Source: CAYZXT01 sp964482515 (GTDB lineage Bacteria; Elusimicrobiota; Elusimicrobia; FEN-1173). From it: a stretch of 64,000 nt of DNA. Numbering within the stretch: position 1 is the stretch's first letter; each line of letters starts with the position of its first letter. Position numbers and translations under genes: made by a program. The stretch spans positions 59,432-123,431 of the forward strand of contig CAYZXT010000005.1 in NCBI GenBank assembly GCA_964482515.1, read 5' to 3'. The notes below the pieces were generated by a model. The model saw nothing but the letters and a program-made list of their open reading frames with translations. It was not told where the DNA came from and did no database searches. Positions 8,338-16,491 of the stretch are shown piece after piece.

Positions 8338-9375
8338 CTAAGTCTCCCTCTGAACTCCGCGCGTCAGGCGAAGCAGCAGAACAAACAGGCTCTTTTTCAG
8401 CCGAATGAGGGCGTTACGGTCCTCCGCCAAGGACTTCAGGGTCTGGCCCGCGCTCATGGACTTTTCGTGGATCCAATACCGGAAGAGGGTCGGCCGGCCG
8501 ATCCCCCTTTGGGCCGCCGCCCGCAGCGCGGTTTCCTCGTTTTCAAGGGCATAGCCGTAATGTTTCAGTTCCGCGAAAGACTGCAGCTCGAAGGCCTTGA
8601 TCTCGTCCCGGGAAAGCGCGGATTTATATTTCGCGCGGTTGGATTTCAGCACGGGCTTCGACAGGTTCTCCCAAGAACGGCTTTGGTCCGCGATGGTTTT
8701 GGCCTCCAGGCTTTCGTGGTAGCGGAGCAGGGCGTCCGAATAGTCCTCACGGAGGAACCCGCATATCCGGCGCAGCGTCCCAGCGGGATCGTCCAGCAGC
8801 TCCTCGTAGCGGACGCTGAGCATCCCCTCCGGCGGCAGTTTTTGCGCCAGCTCCATGGCCGTTCGCTGCTGCGCGCTCCATAGGCGGCCGACGTAATGCG
8901 GATGAAAATGATTGAACACGGATTTCTTGGCGGAGACGGCGACGTCGCGCCCGTCGCGCACCAGATGGATGAACCGGGCGTCGGGATGGTGGCGCAGGAC
9001 CCTGTCGACGTAGTGGATGACGAAGGTGCTTTTGCAGCCCCAGCGCTTTTTCCCCTTGGCGCGGCAATACTGGTCGTAGATGGCGGCTTTGACGCCGTAG
9101 ATGTCGCGGCCGGGGGCCTCCTTGAAAACAAGGTCCGCATCGACGGCCACGTCCCAGGGGGAGAAATGCAGCTCCACCAACCGGACCGTGTCGGCGACGA
9201 GGCGGCGGAAATTCGCGTCCCTATTCAAGTCGCCATAAAGGTGTTCCAGCGGCGCCATTTCCTTGAGGATATGGGGCGGATGCGGGATGGAAATCGAAGG
9301 ATGTTCGTTGAGCATCAGCCGGAGCAGGTTGGAGCCGGAGCGCTCCGTCCCGATGATGAAGATCGGCGAGTTCAT
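8338..9375 (-). CDS. PAPS-dependent sulfotransferase family protein (copy 1)
   Basis: A 345-residue cytosolic protein starting directly with the 5'-phosphosulfate loop (IIGTERSGSNLLRLML) and carrying the 3'-phosphate-binding motif LVRDGRDVAVSAKKS; both bind PAPS in Sulfotransfer_1/3 enzymes. It would transfer sulfate to an unknown hydroxyl or amine. The ATG at 9375 overlaps the stop of the guanidino-modifying enzyme by 4 nt. The frame extends upstream of this ATG, but only within that other gene. Confidence 0.88.
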   Translation of the reverse strand: MNSPIFIIGTERSGSNLLRLMLNEHPSISIPHPPHILKEMAPLEHLYGDLNRDANFRRLVADTVRLVELHFSPWDVAVDADLVFKEAPGRDIYGVKAAIYDQYCRAKGKKRWGCKSTFVIHYVDRVLRHHPDARFIHLVRDGRDVAVSAKKSVFNHFHPHYVGRLWSAQQRTAMELAQKLPPEGMLSVRYEELLDDPAGTLRRICGFLREDYSDALLRYHESLEAKTIADQSRSWENLSKPVLKSNRAKYKSALSRDEIKAFELQSFAELKHYGYALENEETALRAAAQRGIGRPTLFRYWIHEKSMSAGQTLKSLAEDRNALIRLKKSLFVLLLRLTRGVQRET

Positions 9376-10322
9376 ATCTTCCGGGACAGGATCCCCGTCG
9401 CGCAGGCCAGGCCGCCGGCGCCGCGACGGATCTGCCTCACGTCCAGCTCCGCCGCGACGGTCACGCCCGCGGCCTGGAACGTCCGTTTCAGATTGGGGCA
9501 ATCCGCCGGCATCATAATTTTCCGTGGCGACACGGTGACGATGTTCATCCCCTGGCGTTCCGCCACCTCCGCCGTCTCCTGGACCTGCACGATGGAGAAG
9601 CCGCGCCGCAGCAGCATTTGGAACACCTTCGGCGAAGCGACGCCGACGCGCAGAAACGCCAGCCTGGCGTCGACGATCTGAAGCATCCCCAATAAATGCT
9701 GGACGCCGCGCGGCAAGGGGACGGCGATCGTTTCGACGCCCTGGCCCTTCAGCGTCTCGCGCAATTGGCGGTAGCCTCCAGCGTCGGTCCGGTTGCCGAC
9801 GCCGCAGAGGACGGTCTTCCGGTCCAACCAGAGCGCGTCCGCGCCTTCGAAATGCCCCCGCCCGGAGACGGTCCGCACGATGGGGACCGCGTTTTCCGCC
9901 AGGGCGACGGCCGCGTATTTTTCCTCCCCCGCCCGGACGCGGCTCGCCATGCGCGACAGCACCGCGCCCTCCGGCGTATTGAAGAAAAGGTCCCTCACGA
10001 ACATCAAATTGTATTTGGCGGGCCGGCCGGGGAAAGCGCGCGGCAGAAAGAAGACCTTCACGCCCAAGCGGCGGAACGCGGCGGCGACGGCGCCGAATTC
10101 CTTTTTGATCGCGGCGGGATTGATGCGGGCCAGGTGCTGCGCGGCGTCGGGATTCTTAATTTCGCGGAGTTCGCCGCCGGGACAGTAAAGGAGGACGGCT
10201 TCAAGCCGCTTGTATTCGGAGTCCACCCGCCAGGGCGCCCAGATTCGGCCGGACAGTTCGGCGGCATGCGCTTGCGACCGGGGCTTCCAGCCCTTCCCCT
10301 GGAAAGCGGCCGCGCGCGTCAA
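9372..10322 (-). CDS. Guanidino-group-modifying enzyme (amidinotransferase/dimethylargininase/arginine deiminase fold)
   Basis: About 316 residues with the pentein-fold landmarks: KYNLMFVRDLFF (early Asp), GRGHFEGADALWLDRKTVLCGVGNRT (acidic substrate-binding block), a His in RGVQHLLGML at the catalytic position, and a C-terminal GAGGLACATGIL with the likely nucleophilic Cys. These enzymes form a thiouronium intermediate on arginine-like substrates and either hydrolyse it or transfer an amidino group; which applies here is not decidable. The start is unsure: TTG at 10322 is the first plausible initiator, and no ATG exists upstream in frame. It overlaps the next sulfotransferase by 4 nt. Confidence 0.82.
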   Translation of the reverse strand: MTRAAAFQGKGWKPRSQAHAAELSGRIWAPWRVDSEYKRLEAVLLYCPGGELREIKNPDAAQHLARINPAAIKKEFGAVAAAFRRLGVKVFFLPRAFPGRPAKYNLMFVRDLFFNTPEGAVLSRMASRVRAGEEKYAAVALAENAVPIVRTVSGRGHFEGADALWLDRKTVLCGVGNRTDAGGYRQLRETLKGQGVETIAVPLPRGVQHLLGMLQIVDARLAFLRVGVASPKVFQMLLRRGFSIVQVQETAEVAERQGMNIVTVSPRKIMMPADCPNLKRTFQAAGVTVAAELDVRQIRRGAGGLACATGILSRKI

Positions 10323-10328
10323 GGGACA

Positions 10329-10377
10329 GCCCTCATTAGCACGAGGGCCGCCACTTGCCCGTAAACCACGGGCAAGT
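10329..10377. other. Two adjacent perfect hairpins inside the cassette
   Basis: The 109-nt gap between the second sulfotransferase and the guanidino-modifying gene holds a 10-bp perfect stem (10353-10362 with 10368-10377, 5-nt loop) and a 6-bp stem (10329-10334 with 10343-10348). Neither is followed by a U-run. They could be an mRNA processing or stability element, or a partial attenuator just before a weak TTG start. Confidence 0.5.
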
Positions 10378-10431
10378 ACGGAGCTCTATTTATTGCCTGA
10401 GATACAGCCGGGAAGTTGAAGGTAGCTCTCG

Positions 10432-11772
10432 TCACGCCCAATTCTCCCAGTCCTTGGGATCGTATCCCAGGGCGCGCGCCATCTCCGCGATTTCGCCGCC
10501 GGACACGATCGGCGCCAGCAGGTCCTTCCGCTTCCGCCATTTGCCGGGCTCCGGCGGCGTGACGGACATCACCGGCCGGGACGCGTCCGCGCTCCGGGAA
10601 AGCAGATTCTTGATCCCCGCGAATTCGCAGATGCGGTCCAGTTCCTTCGCCAGCGCGGCCCGGTCCAGCAGCGATTCGTAGCGCACCGGGATATAATCGT
10701 CGACCACTTTCGACACGATGTCTTTTAGGATGTGTTCGTTGGCGCTGAGCCATTGCAGGCCGCAAACTTCGCCGAGGGTTTTCGCCCGATGGCCGGCCCA
10801 GCCGGGAGGCAGATCGAATTTCCACCACTTGCGCGTCCAGGGCAGATCCGCGCGCGTATACCCTTTGATGTCCAGCGGCGCGACGTCCTCCAGGTTTTGA
10901 GACTGGAACCCGCGGGACAGCCAGCCGTCCATCAGGCTGCTGATGGTGGCCGCGGGGTTCCGCGCCAGCGCCACGAACTTGAACCGGGCGTTGGGGAACA
11001 TCTTCCGCACCATCCACATGCGGTAGCAGTGCGATGGCGACTTCAGCAAAAGGGTTTTTGAAGGCAGCGCCGAGTCGGACGGAAACGCCCTGGGCTCCGG
11101 AATGACGAAGGGAGGATCCTCCAGCGCGTAGAGTGAAAAAGGCGGTTCCTCATCGGACGGCATGGAACCGTTTTGCCGCAGAATGTCATAGTGGCCGGAG
11201 CTGACCGGAAAGGGCGCGCGGGACAGTTCTTCAAGCAATTTTCGCCAATAGTCCCGGGACGAAAACGGCCCTCCGCCCCCGGACATCTTTCCCAACGCCT
11301 CGGAACAAAGGCGGTGAAGCGCGTCGGGATCGAAATCGATTTCGGGGTATTGCAGGAGCAGGCGCTGGGCGCTGTCAGCGATGAAACTGACGCGGGGGAA
11401 CGTTCCGCCCTCGTCGCTCCACCTGAGGGAGCCGGCGTCCCGCAAAATATCCTCGGCCACGCGGGCCAACGCTTCGTCCGGCACGCCGGGACCGGGCGCG
11501 ATGAAATCCGAATCCTCCGGCTTTTGCACGAGGCCGATCCCGTGCAGGCGTTCGAACAAACTTTCCTCGCCGTTCAGCGAAAGGACGTCCGGATGGCTGG
11601 AGAGCAGGAAATAAAGGAAGCTCGAGCCGCTGCGGGACGCCGAGTCGATGACCAGCACGTTGCGCACGTCCGACGGGCGGCAGCCCCGGGTGCGCCTGGG
11701 GCTGAAGCGGTCGTGGATATGGGAACGCTTTTTTTTGACCCTATCGAGTAGGTCGGCGACGCGGGGGTTCAT
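10432..11772 (-). CDS. Sulfotransferase family protein (copy 2)
   Basis: A 446-residue protein related to Sulfotransfer_3 enzymes. It has a phosphosulfate loop VIDSASRSGSSFLYFLLSSHPDV near residue 42, a middle KSPSHCYRMWMVRKMFPNARF, and a 3'-phosphate motif ALARNPAATISSLMDGW. It is longer than copy 1 with a different middle, so the two are not recent duplicates. Its ATG overlaps the TPR gene stop by 4 nt. Substrate unknown. Confidence 0.82.
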   Translation of the reverse strand: MNPRVADLLDRVKKKRSHIHDRFSPRRTRGCRPSDVRNVLVIDSASRSGSSFLYFLLSSHPDVLSLNGEESLFERLHGIGLVQKPEDSDFIAPGPGVPDEALARVAEDILRDAGSLRWSDEGGTFPRVSFIADSAQRLLLQYPEIDFDPDALHRLCSEALGKMSGGGGPFSSRDYWRKLLEELSRAPFPVSSGHYDILRQNGSMPSDEEPPFSLYALEDPPFVIPEPRAFPSDSALPSKTLLLKSPSHCYRMWMVRKMFPNARFKFVALARNPAATISSLMDGWLSRGFQSQNLEDVAPLDIKGYTRADLPWTRKWWKFDLPPGWAGHRAKTLGEVCGLQWLSANEHILKDIVSKVVDDYIPVRYESLLDRAALAKELDRICEFAGIKNLLSRSADASRPVMSVTPPEPGKWRKRKDLLAPIVSGGEIAEMARALGYDPKDWENWA

Positions 11773-12668
11773 GGTTTCGGTTGAATTCGTGACAATCCTT
11801 CCCGCGCTTCCCGATAATCCGGGAAAAGCTCAAGCGCGGCTTTGTAATAATTTTCCGCTTCCTCAACGCGCCCGGACTCGGCGCAGATTTCGGCCAGCAT
11901 CTTCATCGAGGTGACGTAATCCGGGTCGACGGCGAGGGCGGTCCGCAGCCGCCGCTCCGCGTCCGCGATCTTCCCCTCTTCCCGATCGATATAAGCCAGG
12001 CTGTGGTGCAAAAGAGCGTAGTCCTTATTCATCCGTTCCGCCTGGGCCAGCGCCCCGCGGGCCTCGTCGAACCGGCGGAGGAACGCGAGATAGATCCCCC
12101 TATAGACGAGCGGACGGAAATCCTGCGGGTCCGCCTCAAGGCTTTTCGTGAGCCAAACCAAAGCCTCGTCGATCCGCCCGGCCTGGTAATAGGACTTGGC
12201 GAGCATGATGTAGCCGCTGGAATCGGGCCGCAACTCCACCAGCCGGCGGAACAGGGCCTGGGCTTTCTCCGGAGAGCCGGTCTCCAGCGCCACACAGCCT
12301 TCGGCCCAAAGCAAATCGTCGGGCGGGGCGTTGTTGTCTTCCGCCGCGTCCAAATCCTTCATTGCCTCCGCGGGCTTTCCCAAATAGCCCAGCGTGACGG
12401 CGCGGTAGAGGTTGGCCGCGAAACACTTCGGATCGAGCGCAAGGGCCGCGGCGTATTCCGCCAGCCCGCGGGCCGTGTCGTAGCGGCTTTCCTTCACGCA
12501 AAAAAATCCCAAATGGGCGCGGGCTTCGGCGTCGCCGGGGTCCCGCCGGACTTCCTCTTCCAGGATCCGCCGGCCTTCGCGCCATCGGTCCCGGGACATG
12601 AAACCGCGGACTTTTTCGCGGAGCGTCAACTCTTCGGTTTCCTGACAGAGAAAATTCCCCAGCGCCAC
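11769..12668 (-). CDS. Tetratricopeptide repeat protein
   Basis: About 299 residues of TPR-like helical pairs (for example AEARAHLGFFCVKESRYDTA and EEAENYYKAALELFPDYREA), with no signal peptide or membrane segment, so probably a cytosolic scaffold for its neighbours. The start is ambiguous: GTG at 12668 overlaps the upstream gene by 43 nt, while TTG at 12629 would give a 4-nt TTGA overlap like the other junctions here. The second seems more natural, but the N-terminal helix before it also looks coding. Confidence 0.85.
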   Translation of the reverse strand: MALGNFLCQETEELTLREKVRGFMSRDRWREGRRILEEEVRRDPGDAEARAHLGFFCVKESRYDTARGLAEYAAALALDPKCFAANLYRAVTLGYLGKPAEAMKDLDAAEDNNAPPDDLLWAEGCVALETGSPEKAQALFRRLVELRPDSSGYIMLAKSYYQAGRIDEALVWLTKSLEADPQDFRPLVYRGIYLAFLRRFDEARGALAQAERMNKDYALLHHSLAYIDREEGKIADAERRLRTALAVDPDYVTSMKMLAEICAESGRVEEAENYYKAALELFPDYREAREGLSRIQPKP

Positions 12669-14572
12669 AGGTCCCGGATCTCCCCCGACAGCGATATCTT
12701 GAACGGGTGCACGGCCCTGGCTTCCTCAGGAGCATTCCTGTATAGCTGGCGGATCTCGTGCCGGTGGAGGCTCGTGGTTTCGTAGCTGTTGATCCAGACG
12801 TCGATGGATTCCCAGACGCTGGTTTCCTTCATCACCAAATCCACGAAACCGCATCCTGTGAGCAGGCGCTTGAAATCCTCCTCCTGGAACCAGTTGAAGA
12901 TCAGCGGCTGCTTCTTCTTGAAGATGCGGTACATCCAGGCCGCGTCGTCCGCGCTGAAGGGAAGCGTCTGCCCGACGATGAACTGCCCGCCGGGCTTCAG
13001 CACGCGGAAGATCTCCGACACTGGCCGTTCCGGATAAGGCAGCAGATGCAGCACCTCGCGGGTGCAGACCAGGTCGAACATATTGTCTTTGAACGGGATG
13101 TCGTAGACGTTGCCCTGCCGGACGTCGTCGAGCCGGAGTTTCGACAGCTTCACCATCTCCGGCGTGAGGTCCAGGCCCATGATCTTCTTCACCTTGCCCT
13201 TGAACGACGCGCCGACCACGCCGCTGCCGCAGCAGACATCCAAAGCCAGGGCGCCCTTGTCCTGCTTGCAGAGGTCCGCGTGCATCTTCAGCAGTTCCTT
13301 GTGGGTGATCCAGGTCGCGGACTCGTGCCAGTTCTTGGAGCGCGCGCCGAACTGCTCCTTGTAGACTTCCTCGTCGATGTTGCGGTCGACGTTCTGGAAA
13401 TATATTTTTTCCGCGGCCCGCCGCGCCGCGATCTTGGCGTTGCGCGCCTGGAGTATGCGGTCCGCCACCGCGGCGGCCACGCCCGGATTCTTCCGCAGAT
13501 GGGCGAGGACCTGGTCGTGGACGGCCCTTTCGATGGGCGCGAAAACGTCGGCGTTCGTGAGCCGCGCCTTGGTCTGCCCTTCGAAGTTCGGGTGCGCGAG
13601 CTTGAGGTCGACGACCGCGGTGAGCCCCTCCGTGGCCTCGTCGACCTCGACGGCGTCCTCGGCTTTGGATTTCCGCCCCGTTTCCGACATAATCCGGTTC
13701 ACCGCGCGCGTCAGCCCCGCGCTCAGGGCTGAGACGTGGGACCCGCCGTGGACCGTGTGCACGCAGTTCACGAAGGAACGGACCTTCGGTTCCCGCCCCG
13801 TGGTCCATTGCAGGACCGCGACGAGGGCCAACGGTTGTGTATCCATATGGATGGAGATCGGTTTGCCGGAAATGGCGCGGGCGGACGCGTTCATGCCCGC
13901 GAGGAGCCCCGCGATGCCGGACTTGTTCTTGAACGCACGGAGCTTCCCGCCTTTTTCCACGCGCAGAGAGAACTCAACGCCGGGGTTCAGGAAGGAAAGC
14001 TCTTCGAGAAATTGGGCGCAGACCTCCGCGTCGAACCCATTGAAACCGCGGAATATTTCCGGGTCCGGCCGGAACTCGACGGTCGTGCCGCGGCCCGCCG
14101 CCTTGCCGAGATTTTTTAACGGATAGGACGGGACTCCCCGGCGGTACTCCTGAACGTAGCGCTTCCCGTTGCGGCGGATGTCGACGGCCAGCCTGTCCGA
14201 AAGCGCGTTCACGCAGGACAATCCCACGCCGTGGAGACCCGCGCTGAAGCGGTAGGACTTACGGGAGAACTTGCTGCCCGAATGGAGTTTGGTGAGGACC
14301 ACTTCCGCGGCGGGAACGCCTTCCCCGGGATGGATTTCCGTGGGGATGCCGCGCCCGTCGTCTTCCACGCGGCAATGATTCCGTCCAAGCGTCACGGAAA
14401 CCTTGGAGCAGGCCCCGGCGAGGACCTCGTCCACCGAATTGTAGACCAGTTCATACAACAACTGGTGCGCCCCGTCATCGGAAACCGCGCCGACGTACAT
14501 CCAGGGGTTCTTCCGGACGGCCTCGAGCCCCGATAGAACGACGATGTCGCCGGCTGAGTATCGGGTCGTCAC
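12626..14572 (-). CDS. Fusion: GyrB-type GHKL ATPase + transducer domain, then SAM methyltransferase
   Basis: One uninterrupted 648-codon frame. Residues 1 to about 390 align with the N-terminal half of DNA gyrase B: N-box ELVYNSVDE (Glu41, Asn45), EDDGRGIP (Asp72), GLHGVG (112-117), GTT (162-164), and the transducer QTK loop (333-335). The similarity runs through the end helix of the transducer and stops where TOPRIM would begin; there is no EGDSA or DxD motif. From about residue 400 a class I methyltransferase follows (LALDVCCGSGVVG, MGLDLTPEMV, FRVLKPGGQF). All ATPase residues look intact, so ATP-driven dimer clamping coupled to methylation is plausible but unproven. GTG start; 4-nt overlap with the upstream gene. 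Confidence 0.88.
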   Translation of the reverse strand: MTTRYSAGDIVVLSGLEAVRKNPWMYVGAVSDDGAHQLLYELVYNSVDEVLAGACSKVSVTLGRNHCRVEDDGRGIPTEIHPGEGVPAAEVVLTKLHSGSKFSRKSYRFSAGLHGVGLSCVNALSDRLAVDIRRNGKRYVQEYRRGVPSYPLKNLGKAAGRGTTVEFRPDPEIFRGFNGFDAEVCAQFLEELSFLNPGVEFSLRVEKGGKLRAFKNKSGIAGLLAGMNASARAISGKPISIHMDTQPLALVAVLQWTTGREPKVRSFVNCVHTVHGGSHVSALSAGLTRAVNRIMSETGRKSKAEDAVEVDEATEGLTAVVDLKLAHPNFEGQTKARLTNADVFAPIERAVHDQVLAHLRKNPGVAAAVADRILQARNAKIAARRAAEKIYFQNVDRNIDEEVYKEQFGARSKNWHESATWITHKELLKMHADLCKQDKGALALDVCCGSGVVGASFKGKVKKIMGLDLTPEMVKLSKLRLDDVRQGNVYDIPFKDNMFDLVCTREVLHLLPYPERPVSEIFRVLKPGGQFIVGQTLPFSADDAAWMYRIFKKKQPLIFNWFQEEDFKRLLTGCGFVDLVMKETSVWESIDVWINSYETTSLHRHEIRQLYRNAPEEARAVHPFKISLSGEIRDLWRWGIFSVRKPKS

Positions 14573-15051
14573 GAGAGTTTCCTCAGTTTCCGGACGTGGG
14601 ACCGCTTGAGTTTCTCCAGCGTGTCGAACCAGCCGGCGATGTCCGGAAAGCCCTCCTGCCGGGCGGTCTTCGCCATCTCCGGGTAGGTCAGGCTGTATTG
14701 CCGGGTCTCGCCCTGGACGAGGGATTCCAGATTCTTGAGGGTCCCGCCGACGGGAATGCTGGAGTCGGGGTCGCGCACCAATTTCAAATAATCGAAACAG
14801 CCGTGGACGCTGTCCTTCCCTCCCTCGGCGATCTGCCGGAAGAGGGCCGCGTGTTTGTCCAACCCTTCGAACTCGGCCATCGTGGCGTAATACAGGTAAC
14901 GGAAAAGGAGAGACGCTTCGTCAGCGAAGGCCTTGCGGAGGTTTTCGAAGGTGCGGCTTTTTTCGAGGTGCTCCATGCCGGCGTCCTGGGAGCCGATTTT
15001 CCGGCCGAGCCGCGGTTTTCCGGCGGGAGGGTTCTTTTCGCTTTTTCTCAC
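14569..15051 (-). CDS. Rubrerythrin-like ferritin-fold protein with altered metal ligands
   Basis: A 160-residue protein. From about residue 30 it follows the rubrerythrin four-helix pattern: FENLRKAFADEASLLFRYLYYATMAEFEG, AEGGKDSVHGCF, GETRQYSLTYPEMAKTARQEGFPDIAGWF and EKLKRSH. Compared by eye with rubrerythrins, one ligand Glu after GET reads Gln, and the Glu of the final ExxH reads Lys, so a normal diiron site is doubtful. No rubredoxin domain. GTG start; its stop overlaps the start of the GyrB-methyltransferase fusion by 4 nt, so the two are probably coupled. Confidence 0.75.
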   Translation of the reverse strand: MRKSEKNPPAGKPRLGRKIGSQDAGMEHLEKSRTFENLRKAFADEASLLFRYLYYATMAEFEGLDKHAALFRQIAEGGKDSVHGCFDYLKLVRDPDSSIPVGGTLKNLESLVQGETRQYSLTYPEMAKTARQEGFPDIAGWFDTLEKLKRSHVRKLRKLS

Positions 15052-15052
15052 A

Positions 15053-15799
15053 TCAATGCTTTTCGGCCCGGACGATCAGGAAGAGCATGATATCGAGGAC
15101 GTCTCCGTCGATTTCTTCCGTCGCGTGCAGCCGTTTGAAGGAGGAGGAAGCGCCGCGATAGGCTTGCCAAATGGCGTCCCGTTCTTCCGGCGTGCTGGCG
15201 CCGTGGTTGATCCACTGGTGGACGGATTCCCGGGACGGGTATCGGACGGTCTCGCTGACGGCCAGCCCCGCCGATTCCATCGCCGCCTCCAAGTCTCCGG
15301 GCTTGAAAAAGTTGGCCCGCGACGGGTTGCGCAACGCCTGGATCTTGAAAGTGTCTTCCGCGTCCTCGTCGCCGTAGGCCGTCAGGTGGCAGAACACCGC
15401 GCGGCCGCCGGGCTTCAGCACGCGGAAGACTTCCGCCAAGGATTTTTTCAAATTGACAAACTGCAGCCCCTGCCGGCAGACGCAGATATCGACGGAATTC
15501 GATTCGAGCGGGACCGCTTCCACGGGCCCGATGATCATCCGGTCCACGAAAGGCGCGGCCTGGCGGGTCATGTCCGGCGAAATGTCCAACCCCACGACTT
15601 CCCGGACTTTCCCTTTGAATTGTTTCGCCACGAGGCCCGTGCCGGAGCAAAGGTCGAGGACGGTTTCTCCACCCATCACCCCGCAGAGATCGAAAATCTT
15701 CTTGAGCTGCGCCGCGTCGCGGACCCAATTGGAGGATTTGTTGTACCGCTTGCTGCGCTCCTTGAAATGACCCAGGGCTTTATCGTTCGAAACCGACAT
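15053..15799 (-). CDS. SAM-dependent methyltransferase, first gene of the cassette
   Basis: A 248-residue class I methyltransferase: VLDLCSGTGLVAKQF, VVGLDISPDM, EVFRVLKPGGRAVF. It resembles the methyltransferase half of the fusion 0.5 kb downstream across the whole domain (SxNW near the start, FKGKV before motif II, ES-x2-x-WIN near the end), so the two look like a duplication pair. ATG preceded by GAAGGAG; a good promoter lies just upstream. Substrate unknown. Confidence 0.88.
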   Translation of the reverse strand: MSVSNDKALGHFKERSKRYNKSSNWVRDAAQLKKIFDLCGVMGGETVLDLCSGTGLVAKQFKGKVREVVGLDISPDMTRQAAPFVDRMIIGPVEAVPLESNSVDICVCRQGLQFVNLKKSLAEVFRVLKPGGRAVFCHLTAYGDEDAEDTFKIQALRNPSRANFFKPGDLEAAMESAGLAVSETVRYPSRESVHQWINHGASTPEERDAIWQAYRGASSSFKRLHATEEIDGDVLDIMLFLIVRAEKH

Positions 15800-15831
15800 T
15801 TTCGTCTCCTTCGTGATGCGATTCCGTTATA

Positions 15832-15860
15832 AAATTAGTCCTTTTGAGGGGGGTTGTCAA
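15832..15860 (-). promoter_or_regulatory. Promoter of the methyltransferase/GyrB-fusion/sulfotransferase cassette
   Basis: On the minus strand a perfect TTGACA (15860-15855) is followed after 17 nt by TAATTT (15837-15832), about 33 nt before the ATG at 15799; TATAAC also lies 6 nt further on. It is the only clear promoter seen for the leftward genes 15799-8338. Confidence 0.7.
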
Positions 15861-15930
15861 TGTCGAAGGACGGCGGGAAACGCCGCTTTTACGACGGAGA
15901 ATTGGATCAACGAAGCGTCTCGGGGAATAA

Positions 15931-15967
15931 AAAAACGTGAGTCCGTATTTTCACGTCCTCACGTTTT
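15931..15967 (-). terminator. Rho-independent terminator of the lamin-tail lipoprotein gene
   Basis: AAAACGTGA (15932-15940) pairs with TCACGTTTT (15959-15967); on the minus strand it ends in a run of seven U. It starts 20 nt after the lipoprotein stop. Confidence 0.8.
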
Positions 15968-15987
15968 CGCGGCGTATGATCTGAAAG

Positions 15988-16365
15988 CTAATTGCTCCAG
16001 CTATCCACCACCGCCCCGGAATTGTCTTTCAAATAAAGGGTTTCCCCCGCATCGGCGATTTGGAACCCCAAGACCGTGTGCGGGAACGTCCGCGTGGCGC
16101 CCTGGTTCAGGGCGATCCCGTCCGGGACGGCGTAGGCCGCCTGGTTGGTCTGGTTGCCCAGCGTCCAGCCGGAGATGTCGACCATTTCGCCCGAATTGTT
16201 GCGGATCGTGATGGATTCATTGACAAGGGGGGTCGCCGTCACGCTCATAAAATAGACTTTCGCCGGTTCAACGGCCAGGACCGAACTGTGATCGTAACTG
16301 CTGCACCCGCATACGGAGGCGATAGCCATCACCAGAAACGCAAACCGAACGAATTGCTTATTCAT
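15988..16365 (-). CDS. Lipoprotein with a lamin-tail (LTD) domain
   Basis: A 125-residue protein with a lipoprotein signal peptide (lipobox around SVCGC, then S) and one Ig-like LTD fold: VYFMSVTATPLVNESITIRNNSGEMVDISGWTLG (shown split here) and ending ADAGETLYLKDNSGAVVDSWSN. Bacterial LTDs are usually attached to surface or secreted proteins; here it stands alone on a lipid anchor. ATG at 16365 is chosen because GGGGAG lies 6 nt upstream; a GTG 6 nt further upstream is the alternative. Confidence 0.85.
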   Translation of the reverse strand: MNKQFVRFAFLVMAIASVCGCSSYDHSSVLAVEPAKVYFMSVTATPLVNESITIRNNSGEMVDISGWTLGNQTNQAAYAVPDGIALNQGATRTFPHTVLGFQIADAGETLYLKDNSGAVVDSWSN

Positions 16366-16491
16366 GATCACTCCCCTTTGAGCGTCTTGTGCGAATCCAG
16401 AAATATGAATCTAGCAGATTTCTTTGTTGCCAAGCAACGAGCGCGCGACACTTTTTCCGCCCCGCCGCGTCTAAGGGGCCAGGAGAATGAA

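Noticed and set aside
8338..15799. A saxitoxin- or cylindrospermopsin-like toxin cluster, because amidinotransferase-like and sulfotransferase genes co-occur
   Set aside because: No PKS or NRPS and no matching tailoring set. Only the enzyme classes overlap, so a named pathway cannot be supported.
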